Shown: positions 21,641 through 32,562, counted from the first letter of the stretch. The stretch: DNA of 64,000 nt from Onthophagus taurus (GCF_036711975.1 NC_091973.1:16058001-16122000); one strand, 5' to 3'. Made by a program: numbers and translations. The notes: generated from the sequence alone by a model not told the origin.

Positions 21641-22065
21641 ATCAAGCATTTTATGACACCTTGAAACCTTTGAATTGGCGTTGCACTTGGGATGGGTGGT
21701 GGGATGGGTTTTAGATATAATTTCATTTAATACTTCCGAGGGCCAATGAAAAACAGTTTGCGCTTTCGCTAATTGACTTGGCCCTCTTTAACTCCATTGA
21801 TTGTTTATTAGTATTATTATTAGTTCATATACTTTCCTTTGTTCATTTGATTTTTTTTTGTATTACTCTTCTTTTTTCAATGTATTACATGGGGTTAATA
21901 AATATTATATTATTATTATTATTATTAATAATTATTTTTTAATAGTTTTTTGTAGTTATTATTTTACTTATTAGTTGTAGCATTTTTCTTATTAGTTCAT
22001 AATTTTTTTAATAGTTAATAGTTTTTTCTTAATAGTAATTTGTAGTTATTTTATTCCTTTCTTTA
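21641..22065 (+). other. LINE 3' UTR, ATT-rich tail and ISL2EU spacer
   Basis: The LINE 3' UTR ends in a short ATT microsatellite (about 21,898-21,935), a tail type common in CR1/jockey-like LINEs. The AT-rich stretch that follows belongs to the ISL2EU element. Confidence 0.55.
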
Positions 22066-23033
22066 TTATGGAGGCAGGCTTTATGAAAGCAGATTCTAGC
22101 AATTTACCTGCTGTTAATGCTTTTATGGTGCATACTTTTTATTGCAAAAATTTGAATTTTATGAGTGCAGAAATTAAAAATGTTAAAACAGGTATGTAAA
22201 TATAAAGGTATTTATATAAAACATAACCGTTCAAGAAATGTTTACTAAACCAATTCCCAAATTAAGAAAAAATGAAGGGCGCTTCCTGGAAGCTGTAGTT
22301 GAAAAGGGAAAACGCAGCTGGTAGCAGTTCTATATTATTAAATTATTATTTTTAATGAAGAATCGCTTATTATGAAAACGTCAATACATCACCTTAGTTT
22401 AAAATATAAAGCAGAGAATGCAGTGTATAGTGCTGATGGGCTTATCAATTATTGTAAAGATATAATACAGGAAGAGGATTGCGTTTCAGTGGAAGCCTTA
22501 ACCAAATAGCAATCAAAATCAAATGAGTGGTATGAGACGCGATATGGTCGAATAACCGCTTCAAAAGTGTATGAAGTATGTAGATGCAAAACTGAGGATG
22601 GATGTTTGGTTGAAAGCATTCTTGGTTCAGGAAAAATTCCTTAGACAGCGTTAAGTTAGGTAATATATTGTTCTTGTCAGTTTTTTTATAGCAACTAATT
22701 TGAGATATTTTTTTAGAGGAAGAGGTTCTTAACATGGTTCAAAGAATTTATAAAATTAATATAAGGAAATGCGGAATTTTTATATTAAAAGATTGCCCAA
22801 TATTTGGCGCATCACCTTATGGAATATCCGAAAAATATTGCATCGAGATAAAATGTCCCCAAGCTCAAAATTATGTTAAATATATTGATAATGAGGGTAA
22901 AATCTCTAAAAAAGGTTATCCCCAGCTCCAGCTGCAGATGTTTCTAAGTCAAAGAAAACATGGACTGTTCTGCGTGGCATCTCCATCATTTGAAGAAACC
23001 AAAGCGGTCACTATTGTGGAAAATTTGATTTAA
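22066..23033 (+). pseudogene. ISL2EU YqaJ-type nuclease gene
   Basis: Lambda-exonuclease-like (YqaJ) protein, the accessory gene of ISL2EU elements; role in transposition unknown. Recognisable pieces in order: LPAVNAFMVHTFYCKNLNF (N-terminal conserved region), NEWYETRYGRITASKVYEVC, then VLNMVQRIYKINIRKCGIFI, GASPYGIS, CIEIKCPQA with the catalytic Glu-x-Lys, and GYPQLQLQMFLS with the glutamine pair. Possible introns occur (GTATGT at about 22,191 and TTTTTTAG at about 22,713). Stops in the middle exon (for example in KxQSKSNEW and GKIPxT) show decay. It converges on the transposase gene. Confidence 0.72.
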
Positions 23034-23139
23034 TTAGTTTGATCAATTTACTTAATTAGTCTACCTTGTAAATTAATTACTCTAATTACCACATGCAATT
23101 ATAATAATGTCTAACCACTAGTCTAACCACTGAACGAGC

Positions 23140-24811
23140 TTACTTTTAACACAAGCATGAGGAGAAAGTATTGAAAATTCGCGTAACCTTCTTATAACTC
23201 GTTCTATATGAATTCTCAATGCTGCAATTCTTTTACTTTCTAGAACTTCTTCTGTGGTGCTTTTTTTACCTGCACTGACAGATAGTGGTCAAATCAGTAA
23301 ACATGTCTTTTGAACAAGCAGTTCATCTATGTGTTTGAACCCCCGGTCAGCTATAACTCCACAGTTATAGGGTCATACTTGTAAATAGTTACTCATTTCC
23401 ACTATTCTTTGTCAGTAGTTCGGCCACCAAAACCATTTGAAATAAAGTTGACCAGTCCATTGGGAGTAGATGATATTAAATATTTTACAGTATTGCATTT
23501 TTTATACTGACTCCAAGTCAAGGCTTGATGGATTGGTTTTCCTGGCTTTTCAATTTCAATTTCTAAGCAGTCAATAATAGTTTGAACTTTTCGATATCTA
23601 TATCTAAATGGTACTGGTAAACGTCATTTTATTTTTGATGCATTTGACCAATAAATTAATTCTTGATAGTTGCTAGCAAGTATAGGAAGCGAACGTATAA
23701 AAATTTTATTCACTAAAGAAACGCTCATTCCAAAATCTATTGCCAGTCTCAGTATGGATCATTGCGGCGTATTTTTTTAATAGTTATTAATACATCAGTG
23801 TAAGTAATAGGACTTATTTCACATGTGAGTCTAATTAAAAAATATTCGTCTTGTGGCAATCCTAAATAAAATCTACTGTTAGATTCAACATTTGACACAG
23901 TTAAATTTAAAATTGTCTGTTTTTGTGGTGCTTTTTTATATGATACATTTGTACTTGATGTTGAACTTGAACTTGCGTGAGGCGTATATTCTGAAATAGA
24001 TGCATCAATAGAACTACTAGATGCTGTCCAAGATATAGTTCTCTTCAGAGGATGGTTTATATTTATTGGTTTTAGCTGCGTTGTATTGCAGCCTATACTG
24101 CGTTGTTGTCCTTTCAAATTTACCTGAATTTTCTTATGAGAAGTCTTAAGATAGGTGTTCGTGCTTGCGTCACATTTTACTTTAACTTCTTCTTCATAAA
24201 ACTCTCCTGATGGCGATGAAATAATGGCGGTTTTGGAGGGTGTGTACATAAATGATGATTCAATTAAATGTGCACTTTCAAATGAAGACTCAGACATTTC
24301 ACAACAATGTCAATGCTGGGTAGAAGGTAATTGAACGGGTGCTGAACATGTTGAAGGTTGTGGTTCATCTATGTCTTTACTAACAAAAAGTCGTTTACGA
24401 AAACTGCATTCTTCTAGATTTTCTCGTTTCCTTTTTTAGCAGAATCAGTCAATTGGGAACCATAGTACTTTCCCTCAATTTTTTTATTGGGTAATACATC
24501 TTTCTTCAAAATTAATTTACTTCCCATCCTTTTAAAATACACCCAGTTTACAGCATCCTTCTCCAACTAAAAAATACATGTTATATTGACTGTTATTCAA
24601 AACACAACTTTAGTAAAGTTTAACTTACATCAAAATGATCCTCACAACTAAACACATGTTTACTTGAAGTTAATGTCTGGTTTGAATTTACAGCGGCATA
24701 CCATTTAGCACGGACATTACTATCATACGGCACTGTTATAAATATTTTCTGAGGAAATTCTTTTGAACTATTATAGCAATTTGGTACAAAGCAGTACTTA
24801 GGTTTGACCAT
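23140..24811 (-). pseudogene. ISL2EU transposase (THAP domain plus DDE_4-type core)
   Basis: The N terminus at 24,811 is a THAP zinc finger (CFVPNC, then CEDHF; C2CH). A 182-codon open stretch follows (24,297-23,749), rich in serine, ending in a helix-turn-helix region (LPQDEYFLIRLTCE). The catalytic part (23,748-23,140) is littered with stops. Read across frames it gives LISSTPNGLVNFISNGFGGRTTDKE, CGVIADRGFKHIDELL with an aspartate, and ESKRIAALRIHIERVIRRLREFSIL with the glutamate, in the order typical of THAP/DDE_4 transposases. Non-functional. Confidence 0.75.
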
Positions 24812-25285
24812 GTTGACATTAGAAAATAGTAGTAGTAGGTACTCCTAATAAATAAAATAATTGTGTCTACAATTAAACTTTTATTATGTTTTATTATTTT
24901 TCAAATTTAAATAAATGTTTTTTAAACGGCTATCACTAAAAAAATAGTTAATTCAATATGATTTTCATCAACACATAACCAAAAACTCAAACATAAACAA
25001 TATTGAAAAATATAAATCGACTTTACTATTCTATCTCTTTTCAATACAACCTAAATGACGTTCATCATTTTCTCACATTTGAGCGAGTAGCAGGGGAGGC
25101 AAAAGTGAGAAAAAGTGAGTACGTCATCAACGCGGGAATTTTAAAAGCGCAAATGGGTATACAAATTTTCAAAAATTTTTTTAACAATGATTTTGTTAGA
25201 AAATATTCAAAAAAAAAAATAACGGTAACTATATTTTTATACAAACTTTCAGAAGATATAATAAAAAAAAATCGTGTATGACCCC
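24812..25285. other. right end of the ISL2EU element, non-coding
   Basis: AT-rich with runs of A. A symmetric segment, TGACGT...ACGTCA-like (25,055 and 25,118), flanks a short GAGCGAGTAGCAGGGG stretch. No gene is supported. It ends with GTGTATGACCCC. Confidence 0.5.
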
Positions 25286-25582
25286 ATTACGTCGTTCGGC
25301 GATTTCCACTAATTGCTTTTATTTATTTGAAATTCGGTCAGGAAACGTTTTCGGAAAAAGGCTTAACGGTTTTAAATGAATGATTATGAAAATTTTAAGT
25401 TTAATTAAGGAAATTAAGAAATTAAGGAAAATGCGAATAAAGTTGCATAAGCGGGCGGTGATAAGGCATCGATTTTTGGATTTTTCTAAATCGGACGGAA
25501 ACTGTAGCAGATTGGGGTAATGTGGGAAATATATTCGGAAGTTATTAATTTTTCGGAATTAAAAAAATGTAACTTCGTTACA
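25286..25582 (-). repeat. gypsy LTR 5' end, displaced by the ISL2EU insertion
   Basis: Complement of about 17,350-17,645 of the solo LTR at moderate divergence, including the TGTAACGAAGTTACA terminus. It joins 15,251 when the ISL2EU is removed. Confidence 0.8.
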
Positions 25583-25757
25583 CCTTATTACAAAGATTTA
25601 CTTTACGTTAAAAAGAAAGGGAAAGTTTGCATTTGTGAACGTAACATTTTCAATTTCAATGCAAATTCTATTTGAGTACTTACTTTCAAAATTTAATTTT
25701 CGTTCAACACATGTTAAAAATCGATTCATTTCACTATGTACACTATATAGTGCTACC
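25535..25757 (+). repeat. inverted duplication, left arm
   Basis: Pairs in inverted orientation with about 28,985-29,225. The arm contains the last 48 bases of the gypsy LTR, the CCTT junction, and about 170 bases of flank (GGGAAAGTTTGCATTTGTGAACG). Matching stops at CACTATA. Confidence 0.75.
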
Positions 25758-25759
25758 GT

Positions 25760-27905
25760 AAAGTAACCCCCCCCCTGTTTAACTTCCGAACAAATTGAGA
25801 TATCACTATGAACAAAAAAACGTCAGTTTCTATATTTTATCAGCACAAATATTTTCTTATGGAAAATTTTGCCATCACTTTTAGTTTTTCCGGAAAATAG
25901 ATCAACTTTGTTTTTTTAAATGGAACACCCAGTATATTATGGTATCTTCCGAAAGATGAAAACAATACGAATCCAACGGTACCTCACAATCAAATATCGG
26001 TTTATTAGTTTTTCGCATAAAAATTAAACAAAATGCGGAATTTTGCCGGAAAAACCAACGTATCTTCGTCGACTACCTGTCGAAATGCAATCGGCCAGGT
26101 AAATGGTGGACGGTAGGTTAACGGTCGGTATACGCTAGAGCTAAGACGGATTTAAAATTGCAAGTTCAATTACTTATTTTTTTTAGAAATGAAATAAAAG
26201 TTGTTTGGAAGTATATTAAATTTATGAATTAATCATATTTTATCAAAAAATATTTATAAAGAAAAAAAGTCAATATAAGAAATGAAATTTTCTTATTAAA
26301 GATTTTGCTAGTATAGGTAACGTAGTGTTGTTATTGAATAATAAAAGATTTTTTTATTTATTAAGAATCAAATATTAAGTAAATTGTTCGATATGATTAC
26401 CTTGAACTTCTAGGCAGTGGTACCATCTTTGTATTGTTTCCTCTCTCACACGGCTTAACATGTGATCAATATTTTGGCAGACGTCAATAATTTTTTGTTT
26501 TAAATCCTCAATACTACCCAACGGAATTTCATATACCTTGGATTTTAAATAACCCCATAAAAAGAAATCTAAAGGTGTCAGATCTGGTGATCTTGTTGTC
26601 CACTAAAATTTTTATCAAGATAATTTCGTACCATTGGCGCATAATGTGGAGGTGCTCCGTCTTGATGAAACACTAGTTCCATTTCAAAATCGTCAGAATT
26701 CTGTTGTACAATTTGCAAAAGTCTTGAAAGAAAAACATTTACTTTCTAATGAAATTGAGTGATAACGTCACGATATTCATGTGGATTAACATCACGCCGA
26801 TGCAATTTTTCACCCAAAAAGAAAGTACATTCATCACTGAAACAAATATGTTTCAAGTATAATCGATTTCGTTCAACCAAATTTGTCATTAGCTCACAAA
26901 ATTCTGTTCTTCTATATCACGGTCATCTTCTGTTAATTCATGAAGCATTTTTATTTAAAATGGATGATATTTATTCTTCTTTAAGTATTTCCACGTCATC
27001 TAACAACGACGCGGAAATATTTAACATATCACACGTTGATGCGATAGCAGCAGACGACATCATGGGCACATTAAATACTTCTGTTAATATCTGACGACCA
27101 GTTCTTTTGCGGTCTTCGACGCTTCCAGTTTCCAAAAACTTATTCACAAGCTCTCTTAAATATTTTCGACTAATTGGATGTTCAGGAAATCGTTCCTTAA
27201 ATTGTCGCCCTGTTTCATGTAGATTTCTGTCAGCACGAGCGAATATTAAAATTGCTTCGATATTGTGCTCTAAACTCCTTCTAGCCATTTTGATCTCGCC
27301 TTTCTTTGGTTATACTTGGTCGGGTAGTATTCAAAGATAGAAATGAAGGAAAATATTTGCATGCTGCCTTAAATACAAAATTTCAAAGTACCTACAAACT
27401 TTAAAATTGTTGTTATGACAATTTTTCCTTAGAAGTTTTAAAAAGAACTTTCTTTTTATCCTTTTCTTGTATTGATTGTTTCATAAAAACATTCTAAAAG
27501 AATTGCTGATTTTAACCCTGCTTAATCCGAGCGTAGACCGACCTTTAACTGACCGTCCACCATTTATCTGGCCCATTGTATCTCGACAGGTAGTCAACGA
27601 AGATACGTTGGTTTTTCCGGCGAAATTCCGCATTTTGTTTAATTTTTATGTAAAAAACTAATAAACCGATATTTGATTGTGAGGTATCGTTGAATTCGTA
27701 TTGTTTTATTCTTTCGAAAGATACCATAATATACTGGGTGTTCCATTTAAAAAAACAAAGCTGTTCCATTTTCCGGAAAAACTAAAAGTGATACCAAAAT
27801 TTTCCATAAGAAAATATTTGTGCTGATAAAATATAGAAACTGACGTTTTTTTGTTCATATTGATATCTCAATCTGTTCAGAAGTTAAACAGGGGGGGGGG
27901 GTTCA
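25760..27905 (-). mobile_element. mariner-like (DUF4817-type) transposon, dead
   Basis: Inverted termini of about 390 bp: the left runs from a C9-10 tract with TGTTTAACTTCCGAAC to about 26,125, the right from about 27,530 to a G10 tract at 27,890-27,901. They share the segment GGTATCTTTCGAAAG and others. Between them lies a decayed transposase on the minus strand. The target dinucleotide could not be identified because the C/G tracts blur the ends. Confidence 0.72.
26380..27288 (-). pseudogene. mariner-like transposase, decayed
   Basis: The N terminus (27,288 downwards) is a DUF4817-type helix-turn-helix: ARRSLEHNIEAILIFARADRN, KERFPEHPISRKYLREL, LETGSVEDRKRTGR. After a deletion and shifts the catalytic region reads SDECTFFLGEKLHRRDVNPH-like, then LVFHQDGAPPHYAPMVRNYL, which carries an aspartate. 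Near the end VREETIQRWYHCLEVQGNHIEQF matches the family C terminus. Many stops; not functional. Confidence 0.72.
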
Positions 27906-28113
27906 AAATCACCAGTTGTGTGATTTTAAATACATTATCTCGTTGCAGCGGCTTGAGTTCTGCCTTGAATTGACTTGATCACATATGCTTAAGGCCATTA
28001 ATGAATTAATTGATCGATTTTCAATTTTGTGTTCATACAATTTATTGTAGTATATAAAATGTATTACAGGAGTAGCTTTTATGTGGGACTGTGTCCTGTT
28101 GCTACCCCCGTGT

Positions 28114-28783
28114 CCGTTGATTACAGAGTCGAAAATCGACCCAACCCAACCCAACCCAATTTAATTCACGATAAAAATTAATACGGCGTGATCTGCGACG
28201 GCCTTATTAAAAGGTCTCGCCCGGTCGGTTTTTTTTTTAAACGCTAACTTCCCCCTTCGAAAAAGGGAACTAGTGAGATTAATTATTTATTATTGTGTGA
28301 ACAATTCACAAGACAATTCAGTAGTTCGAATTGCGAAATTTAATCGTTCGTGTCATTCTTAACGTTTCTGGGATTCGTTCTCCCCTTCATTATTTCATTG
28401 GAAACGTCCCAACTGCTCTCGAACAATAATCCGGGCGTGTCTTGTGTTTTATTAATTCAAACTCTAATAATAAAGACTCCATTACCGTACTTTTCGATTC
28501 AGGTATAGAATATACATGTCGCTTAAAAATCGACAATCTTTCTTTTATCGATGAGGTGTTAAATCGCCTTTAAAAATAAATAAAAAGTGCGGAAAAGTGA
28601 AAAACGTACCGAAAAATGAGTTTGAAATTTCGATGTGACGTCACGTTTTGTGACGTCACATCGAAATAAGAAAAAAACCGACCGGGCGACACCTTTTAAT
28701 ATGGCCGTCGCAGATCACGCCGTATTAATTTTTATCGTGAATTAAATTGGGAAAAATTCGATTTTCGACTCTGTAAGCAACGG
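28114..28783. mobile_element. 670-bp palindromic element with CRE-like hairpin
   Basis: Long inverted ends: CCGTTGATTACAGAGTCG on the left versus CGACTCTGTAAGCAACGG on the right, continuing through AATTAATACGGCGTGATCTG and ACCGACCGGGCG. No target duplication is clear. Near the right side two TGACGTCA palindromes sit 8 bases apart inside a hairpin. A short CCCAA/CCAAC run is at 28,138-28,158. No protein is encoded. A diverged partial copy is at about 48,820-48,990 (opposite strand). Confidence 0.65.
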
Positions 28784-28984
28784 AAATCGGAAGAAGGCAC
28801 AGTGCTTCAATGGTGTACTGCGGCACAGCGACCTTTAAAATCTAGAAGGGGTACCAAACGCGGGTTGATTACAGATTCGTAGAACAGATTTTCTTTAAAA
28901 GAAAATCAACTGATTGAATCAGCGAAATGCGGTCAATGTAGCTATGCACATCGAAATTAAATGGTGATTGTATTTGAACGATAA

Positions 28985-29225
28985 ATGTGCCAGTAAAAGG
29001 AACAAATATAGTGTACATAGTGAAATGAATCGATTTTTAACATGTGTTGAACGAAAATTAAATTTTGAAAGTAAGTACTCAAATAGAATTCACATTGAAA
29101 TTGAAAATGTTACGTTCACAAATGCAAACTTTCCCTTTTTTTTTAACAACGAACTAAATCTTTTTAATAAGGTGTAACGAAGTTAAATTTTTTTAATTCC
29201 GAAAAATTAATAACTAATATTATCC
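28985..29225 (-). repeat. inverted duplication, right arm
   Basis: Inverted partner of 25,535-25,757. It includes the same flank-to-LTR junction (AAGG followed by TGTAACGAAGTTA) and about 50 bases of LTR start. A small open frame here (28,968-29,177) is a by-product. Confidence 0.72.
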
Positions 29226-30180
29226 GCTGGAAAATTTATTTTGTCAAATATTCCAACATGGCTTTTTTAACACTAATCCCACATGTCATCAATTCGTAGC
29301 TGCCTTGAAGACTCTTGTCGTTAACAACTTTTCTGTACCCTTGTAACAACCTTGGCGGTGAAGTGACCAGAAGTCGTTAGCAAAATTTTAAATAAAAAAA
29401 AAACTAAAAATTTAAATGAATCAATATGAATTACTGCCGGCTCTGCTTCCCCATGGAGGCGTTTCTCCCCTTTTAAAGGGAGTTAGGATTAATGAAAAAA
29501 AAATATTAAAAAAAAAAACAAAAGAAAACATACTGAAATAAATTACTAACAAAACTATATTGAAAAGATTAACAAAGAGAAAACAAAATATAAAACCAAC
29601 TAAAACTCTAAAACATCATCTTTACTGAGACAGGGCCAACCGTCTGTAAGCAAATGGATAGACTCACCCAGGGAAATTTAGAAAGATCGTGTGGACGGAA
29701 GGTCCTGGAAATCAAAGGAAAAATCGGAATCCTAAGGAGAGCCAAGCGATCACTCTTAAAAATCCCGCACGAACTGTCTATCAAAATTTTAGTCATTTAC
29801 GCTTCTAAACTTTTTAATAATTTTCATTGGTTTTTGGTTCCTAAACTTTAACCAATGAAAATTAGCAGCATTTCCCCCTATTAAGCCTAGGGTTATTGCT
29901 CGCGCTTTGTCCTGATTATTTTAGCAGCGTAAGCAGCATCGACGGATGGACGTCGTCGTTATTGCGATATTATCGATTGCTTAATAATCGAACTGTATCA
30001 TGTTCCGTCTATCCATTTCCTCACATCGAATTTCCTGTCTCAAATTACTCTTAACTTAAATCGAAACTTATGATAATAAATAACTAATTAATTAATAGAA
30101 TTATTTCTAGATTATTACACCCTTACGTAGGGGACGGAATAGTCAAGACGATTATTGTGAGTCTTTCGGGAACCTACAAG
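29226..30180. other. unassigned AT-rich stretch
   Basis: No family is recognised. A CCATGGAGGCG...CCCCTTTTAAAGG stretch is near 29,450. At 29,820-29,860 TTTTCATTGG and CCAATGAAAA form a small inverted repeat. A GC-richer block at 29,930-29,970 contains GACGGATGGACGTCGTCG. Open frames at 29,608-29,851 show no known domain. Confidence 0.4.
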
Positions 30181-30182
30181 AT

Positions 30183-31710
30183 TTGCTAGTACATTTTCCA
30201 GAGGATTTTCAGTCTAGTGACAAAATGGGTTCAAATTCTGTTTTCTCAGATATCGAACTAAACCCAAGTGTAGAAGATAATCAAGCAACGGCTTGTAACG
30301 AAGTTACAAGTAAAATTTATTTTGAACATATTTTGATTTTGTTGGTACCAGATGTGACGTTAAGTTTACATTTTCTTTATTCGGTATTTAAAGAAATCCG
30401 AATATGAGATTCGCTCTCTTTTACCAAGTCAGTCGTTAAAGACATATCTAGTGAACTTGTTGCTAAAATTTTTGATTTTTGTGATTTAATTTTTGGATTA
30501 TTTTGGGTATATCTGCTGTTAGCGAAGTCATCACGAAGATATTCATTTTATTTATAATTCCTGAATACCGAGCCACAACGTCCATATTTCACTTTGAAGA
30601 AATACGAAGATTCGTCAGATTTGACGACAAGAGAATCCGGAATGCGCGTTTGGAAACCGATAAGATAGCAATGGGGTCCTACATTTGGGATTTATTCATT
30701 CAGCAATGCAAAACCTGCGTCATACCTGATACTAATGTAACTATTGATGAACAACTCGTTGGGTTTAGAGGTAGATGCACATTCTTTCAATATATGCTAA
30801 GTAAACCAGCAAAATATGGACTTAAAATATTTTGGATGTGTGAATCTACGTCTGGTTATGCTTTGGATGGTTTAGTTTATATTGGTCACCAGCCCGGAGA
30901 ACCTCCACATAAAAACCTGGGGCTTGAAGTAGTACAAACTCTTGTGCGTGGCATTCATAATTGTGGTCGCAATCTCACGATAATTTCTTCACTAGTGTTC
31001 CGCTAGCAACTTATCTGTTGGATAAAAATATTACTGTTGTGCGTACACTACGTCAGAATAATAAGCATGACATTCCGAAAGAAATGAAAGCCTCAAAAGA
31101 TCGTGTAGTCAACTCTTCATTGTTTTGTTTTCAAAATAACGTATCCATGGTAAGTTACGCACGTAAAAAGAACAAATGCGTAATTTTACTAAGCACCCAT
31201 GCACCACGACGCATCTATTAATGACGACGCTAAGAGGAAGCCTGAAATCATCTCTCATTATAATAAAACACAGGGCGGTGTTGACATCATGGATCAAATG
31301 GTGTCGACATACACGTGCAAGAGGCAAAGTAAACGATGGCCCATAACATTTTTCTTCAACATCTTGATGTTGCAGCACTCAATGCATATATAGTCTTTAC
31401 GAAGGAACATCCAAACTACAACATAGGAGTGACTCACAAACGCAGAATGTTTTTGAAAGATTTAGCGAAGGAACTAGTGATACCACATATGTAGAGAAGA
31501 TCTACTAACCCTAACCTACGGCGTACTGTCCGGGAGTGTATGAGCAGATTTATTGATGTATGTGGTCCGCCAGCCGCTCACACAAGTGCAACAATTAAGA
31601 GAAAAATATTCTCAGGATGTCCCGCAAGTATTGATCGTAAAAGCACAATGAGCATAGTATTAGAATGTGCACTAAATGCTTCTCTAATCCCTAAAAACAA
31701 TAAACAATAA
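30183..31710 (+). pseudogene. piggyBac transposase remnant B
   Basis: Plus-strand transposase with all three catalytic regions identifiable. YRATTSIFHFEEIRRFVRFDD comes first; NVTIDEQLVGFRGRC has the first aspartate; KYGLKIFWMCES follows; DNFFTSVPLATYLL (second aspartate) comes just after a 4-base loss near 30,992; KPEIISHYNKTQGGVDIMDQM has the third, followed by KRQSKRWPI. Frameshifts occur at about 30,992 and 31,190, and a stop at 31,391. The cysteine-rich tail is not convincingly preserved. The N-terminal part (30,183-30,410) has IELNPSVEDNQA and then an anomalous 15-base palindrome identical to the gypsy LTR end. Termini were not identified. Confidence 0.8.
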
Positions 31711-31869
31711 TGTTTTTTAACAATAATGTTCACTTTCATATTTAACCTCACGTTTGTAACGTACATATGTATAAATAAATAAAGTTTTACTTCAATAACT
31801 TTGTTTCTGTTCTGACTACACGTGATTTTATATAACGGGTCTCAGAAGCCCGGATTATGTAAATGATGA

Positions 31870-32015
31870 TATTTTATTGGTTAAGTATTCTAGGGTTAAG
31901 TAGTTAGACATTTTTTTTTAAGTAGTTAGATTTAAAAAAAAATAGATTTGGTGGATTGTTTGTTTTAAAATTGAAAGAAAAATATGAAAGGGTGGAAGAA
32001 AATGCCAAAAATATT
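31870..32015 (-). repeat. LTR-like family X copy 3, left part
   Basis: Matches about 11,860-12,010 of copy 2 (AAGTAGTTAGA repeats, then GAAAAATATGAAAGGGTGGAAGAA). It is interrupted by the pogo-like element; the rest is at 40,920-41,380. Confidence 0.65.
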
Positions 32016-32307
32016 ACAAGTTGTTACATTTCTAACAAATAAATTCTTTTCTTTCAATCTATTAAACCAGAACAAAAACTAAATAAACTGATCGGCAAAA
32101 AAAACCGGCCACTTAAATTTTGCCACAATTTCAAAGGTGGGTTTCTCGCGAACCACTCATTCGATTTTGATGATTCCTTTTTTGATCGAAAGGTTGATTC
32201 TTCTGTAATAATCCTGCGATAGAAATTTTTATTCGGATATTAATTTGAGCATATACGGGGTGTAAGAATGAGAAAAGCATTTTTTCTCGAAATTTTTAAT
32301 ACCCTGT

Positions 32308-32360
32308 GGGGTGCAGATGCTACAGCAGAGTAACACCCTCTGCTGTAGCATCTGCACCCC
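32308..32360. repeat. perfect 23-bp hairpin
   Basis: GGGGTGCAGATGCTACAGCAGAG at 32,308-32,330 and its exact complement at 32,338-32,360 enclose a 7-base loop. AATACCCT and AGGGTATT lie just outside (32,298 and 32,380), which suggests a tiny inserted palindromic element of about 90 bases in the Tc1 leader. Confidence 0.85.
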
Positions 32361-32562
32361 AAGCAAGAGGGGAGGCAGAGGGTATTACCTGGAATCAAAC
32401 GGTAGCCCAATCTTTTCTGAACATTTTGTTTTTTTATCTCTGTTACTTACGAAGATGGAGTGTTTTAAAGTGAACGCCTGTGAAAACTAGACAAATAAGC
32501 ATACAAAATAAGGTGGCGCGCTAGGTAGCGTATGTCAGTTGTTTCGAATAGTAAATTGACAG

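Larger units (their letters stand above)
15252..25285. mobile_element. ISL2EU-type DNA transposon (interrupted)
   Basis: The termini are GGGGTCATACAC at 15,252 and GTGTATGACCCC ending at 25,285. Joining the flanks restores the LTR sequence GTAATTACGTCG with a 2-bp AT duplication (15,250-15,251 and 25,286-25,287). Inside, once the LINE is removed, lie a YqaJ-type nuclease gene and a THAP-bearing DDE_4-type transposase gene in convergent orientation. That pair of proteins characterises ISL2EU elements. Both genes are broken by stops. Confidence 0.75.
10445..25582 (-). mobile_element. Ty3/gypsy retrotransposon, rearranged host of nested insertions
   Basis: The outer edges are TGTGACGTCC (the complement of the LTR 3' end) at 10,445 and the complement of TGTAACGAAGTTACA ending at 25,582. 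Both are flanked by CCTT (10,441-10,444 and 25,583-25,586), a 4-bp duplication as expected for gypsy elements. The LTR order is defined by the solo copy at 17,350-19,504. In this element one LTR is recovered as 25,582-25,286 plus 15,251-14,165, and the other as 12,770-12,613 plus 10,920-10,445. The internal region is only about 1.4 kb, holding protease, RNase H, integrase and gag scraps in an unusual order. It is dead. Confidence 0.75.

Noticed and set aside
25760-27905. An autonomous mariner.
   Set aside because: Termini are good, but the transposase has a deletion, stops and shifts throughout the catalytic region.
28138-28158. CCCAA/CCAAC run considered as an interstitial telomere repeat.
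   Set aside because: Only about four units, and not the TTAGG type expected for most insects; it lies inside an inverted-repeat element.
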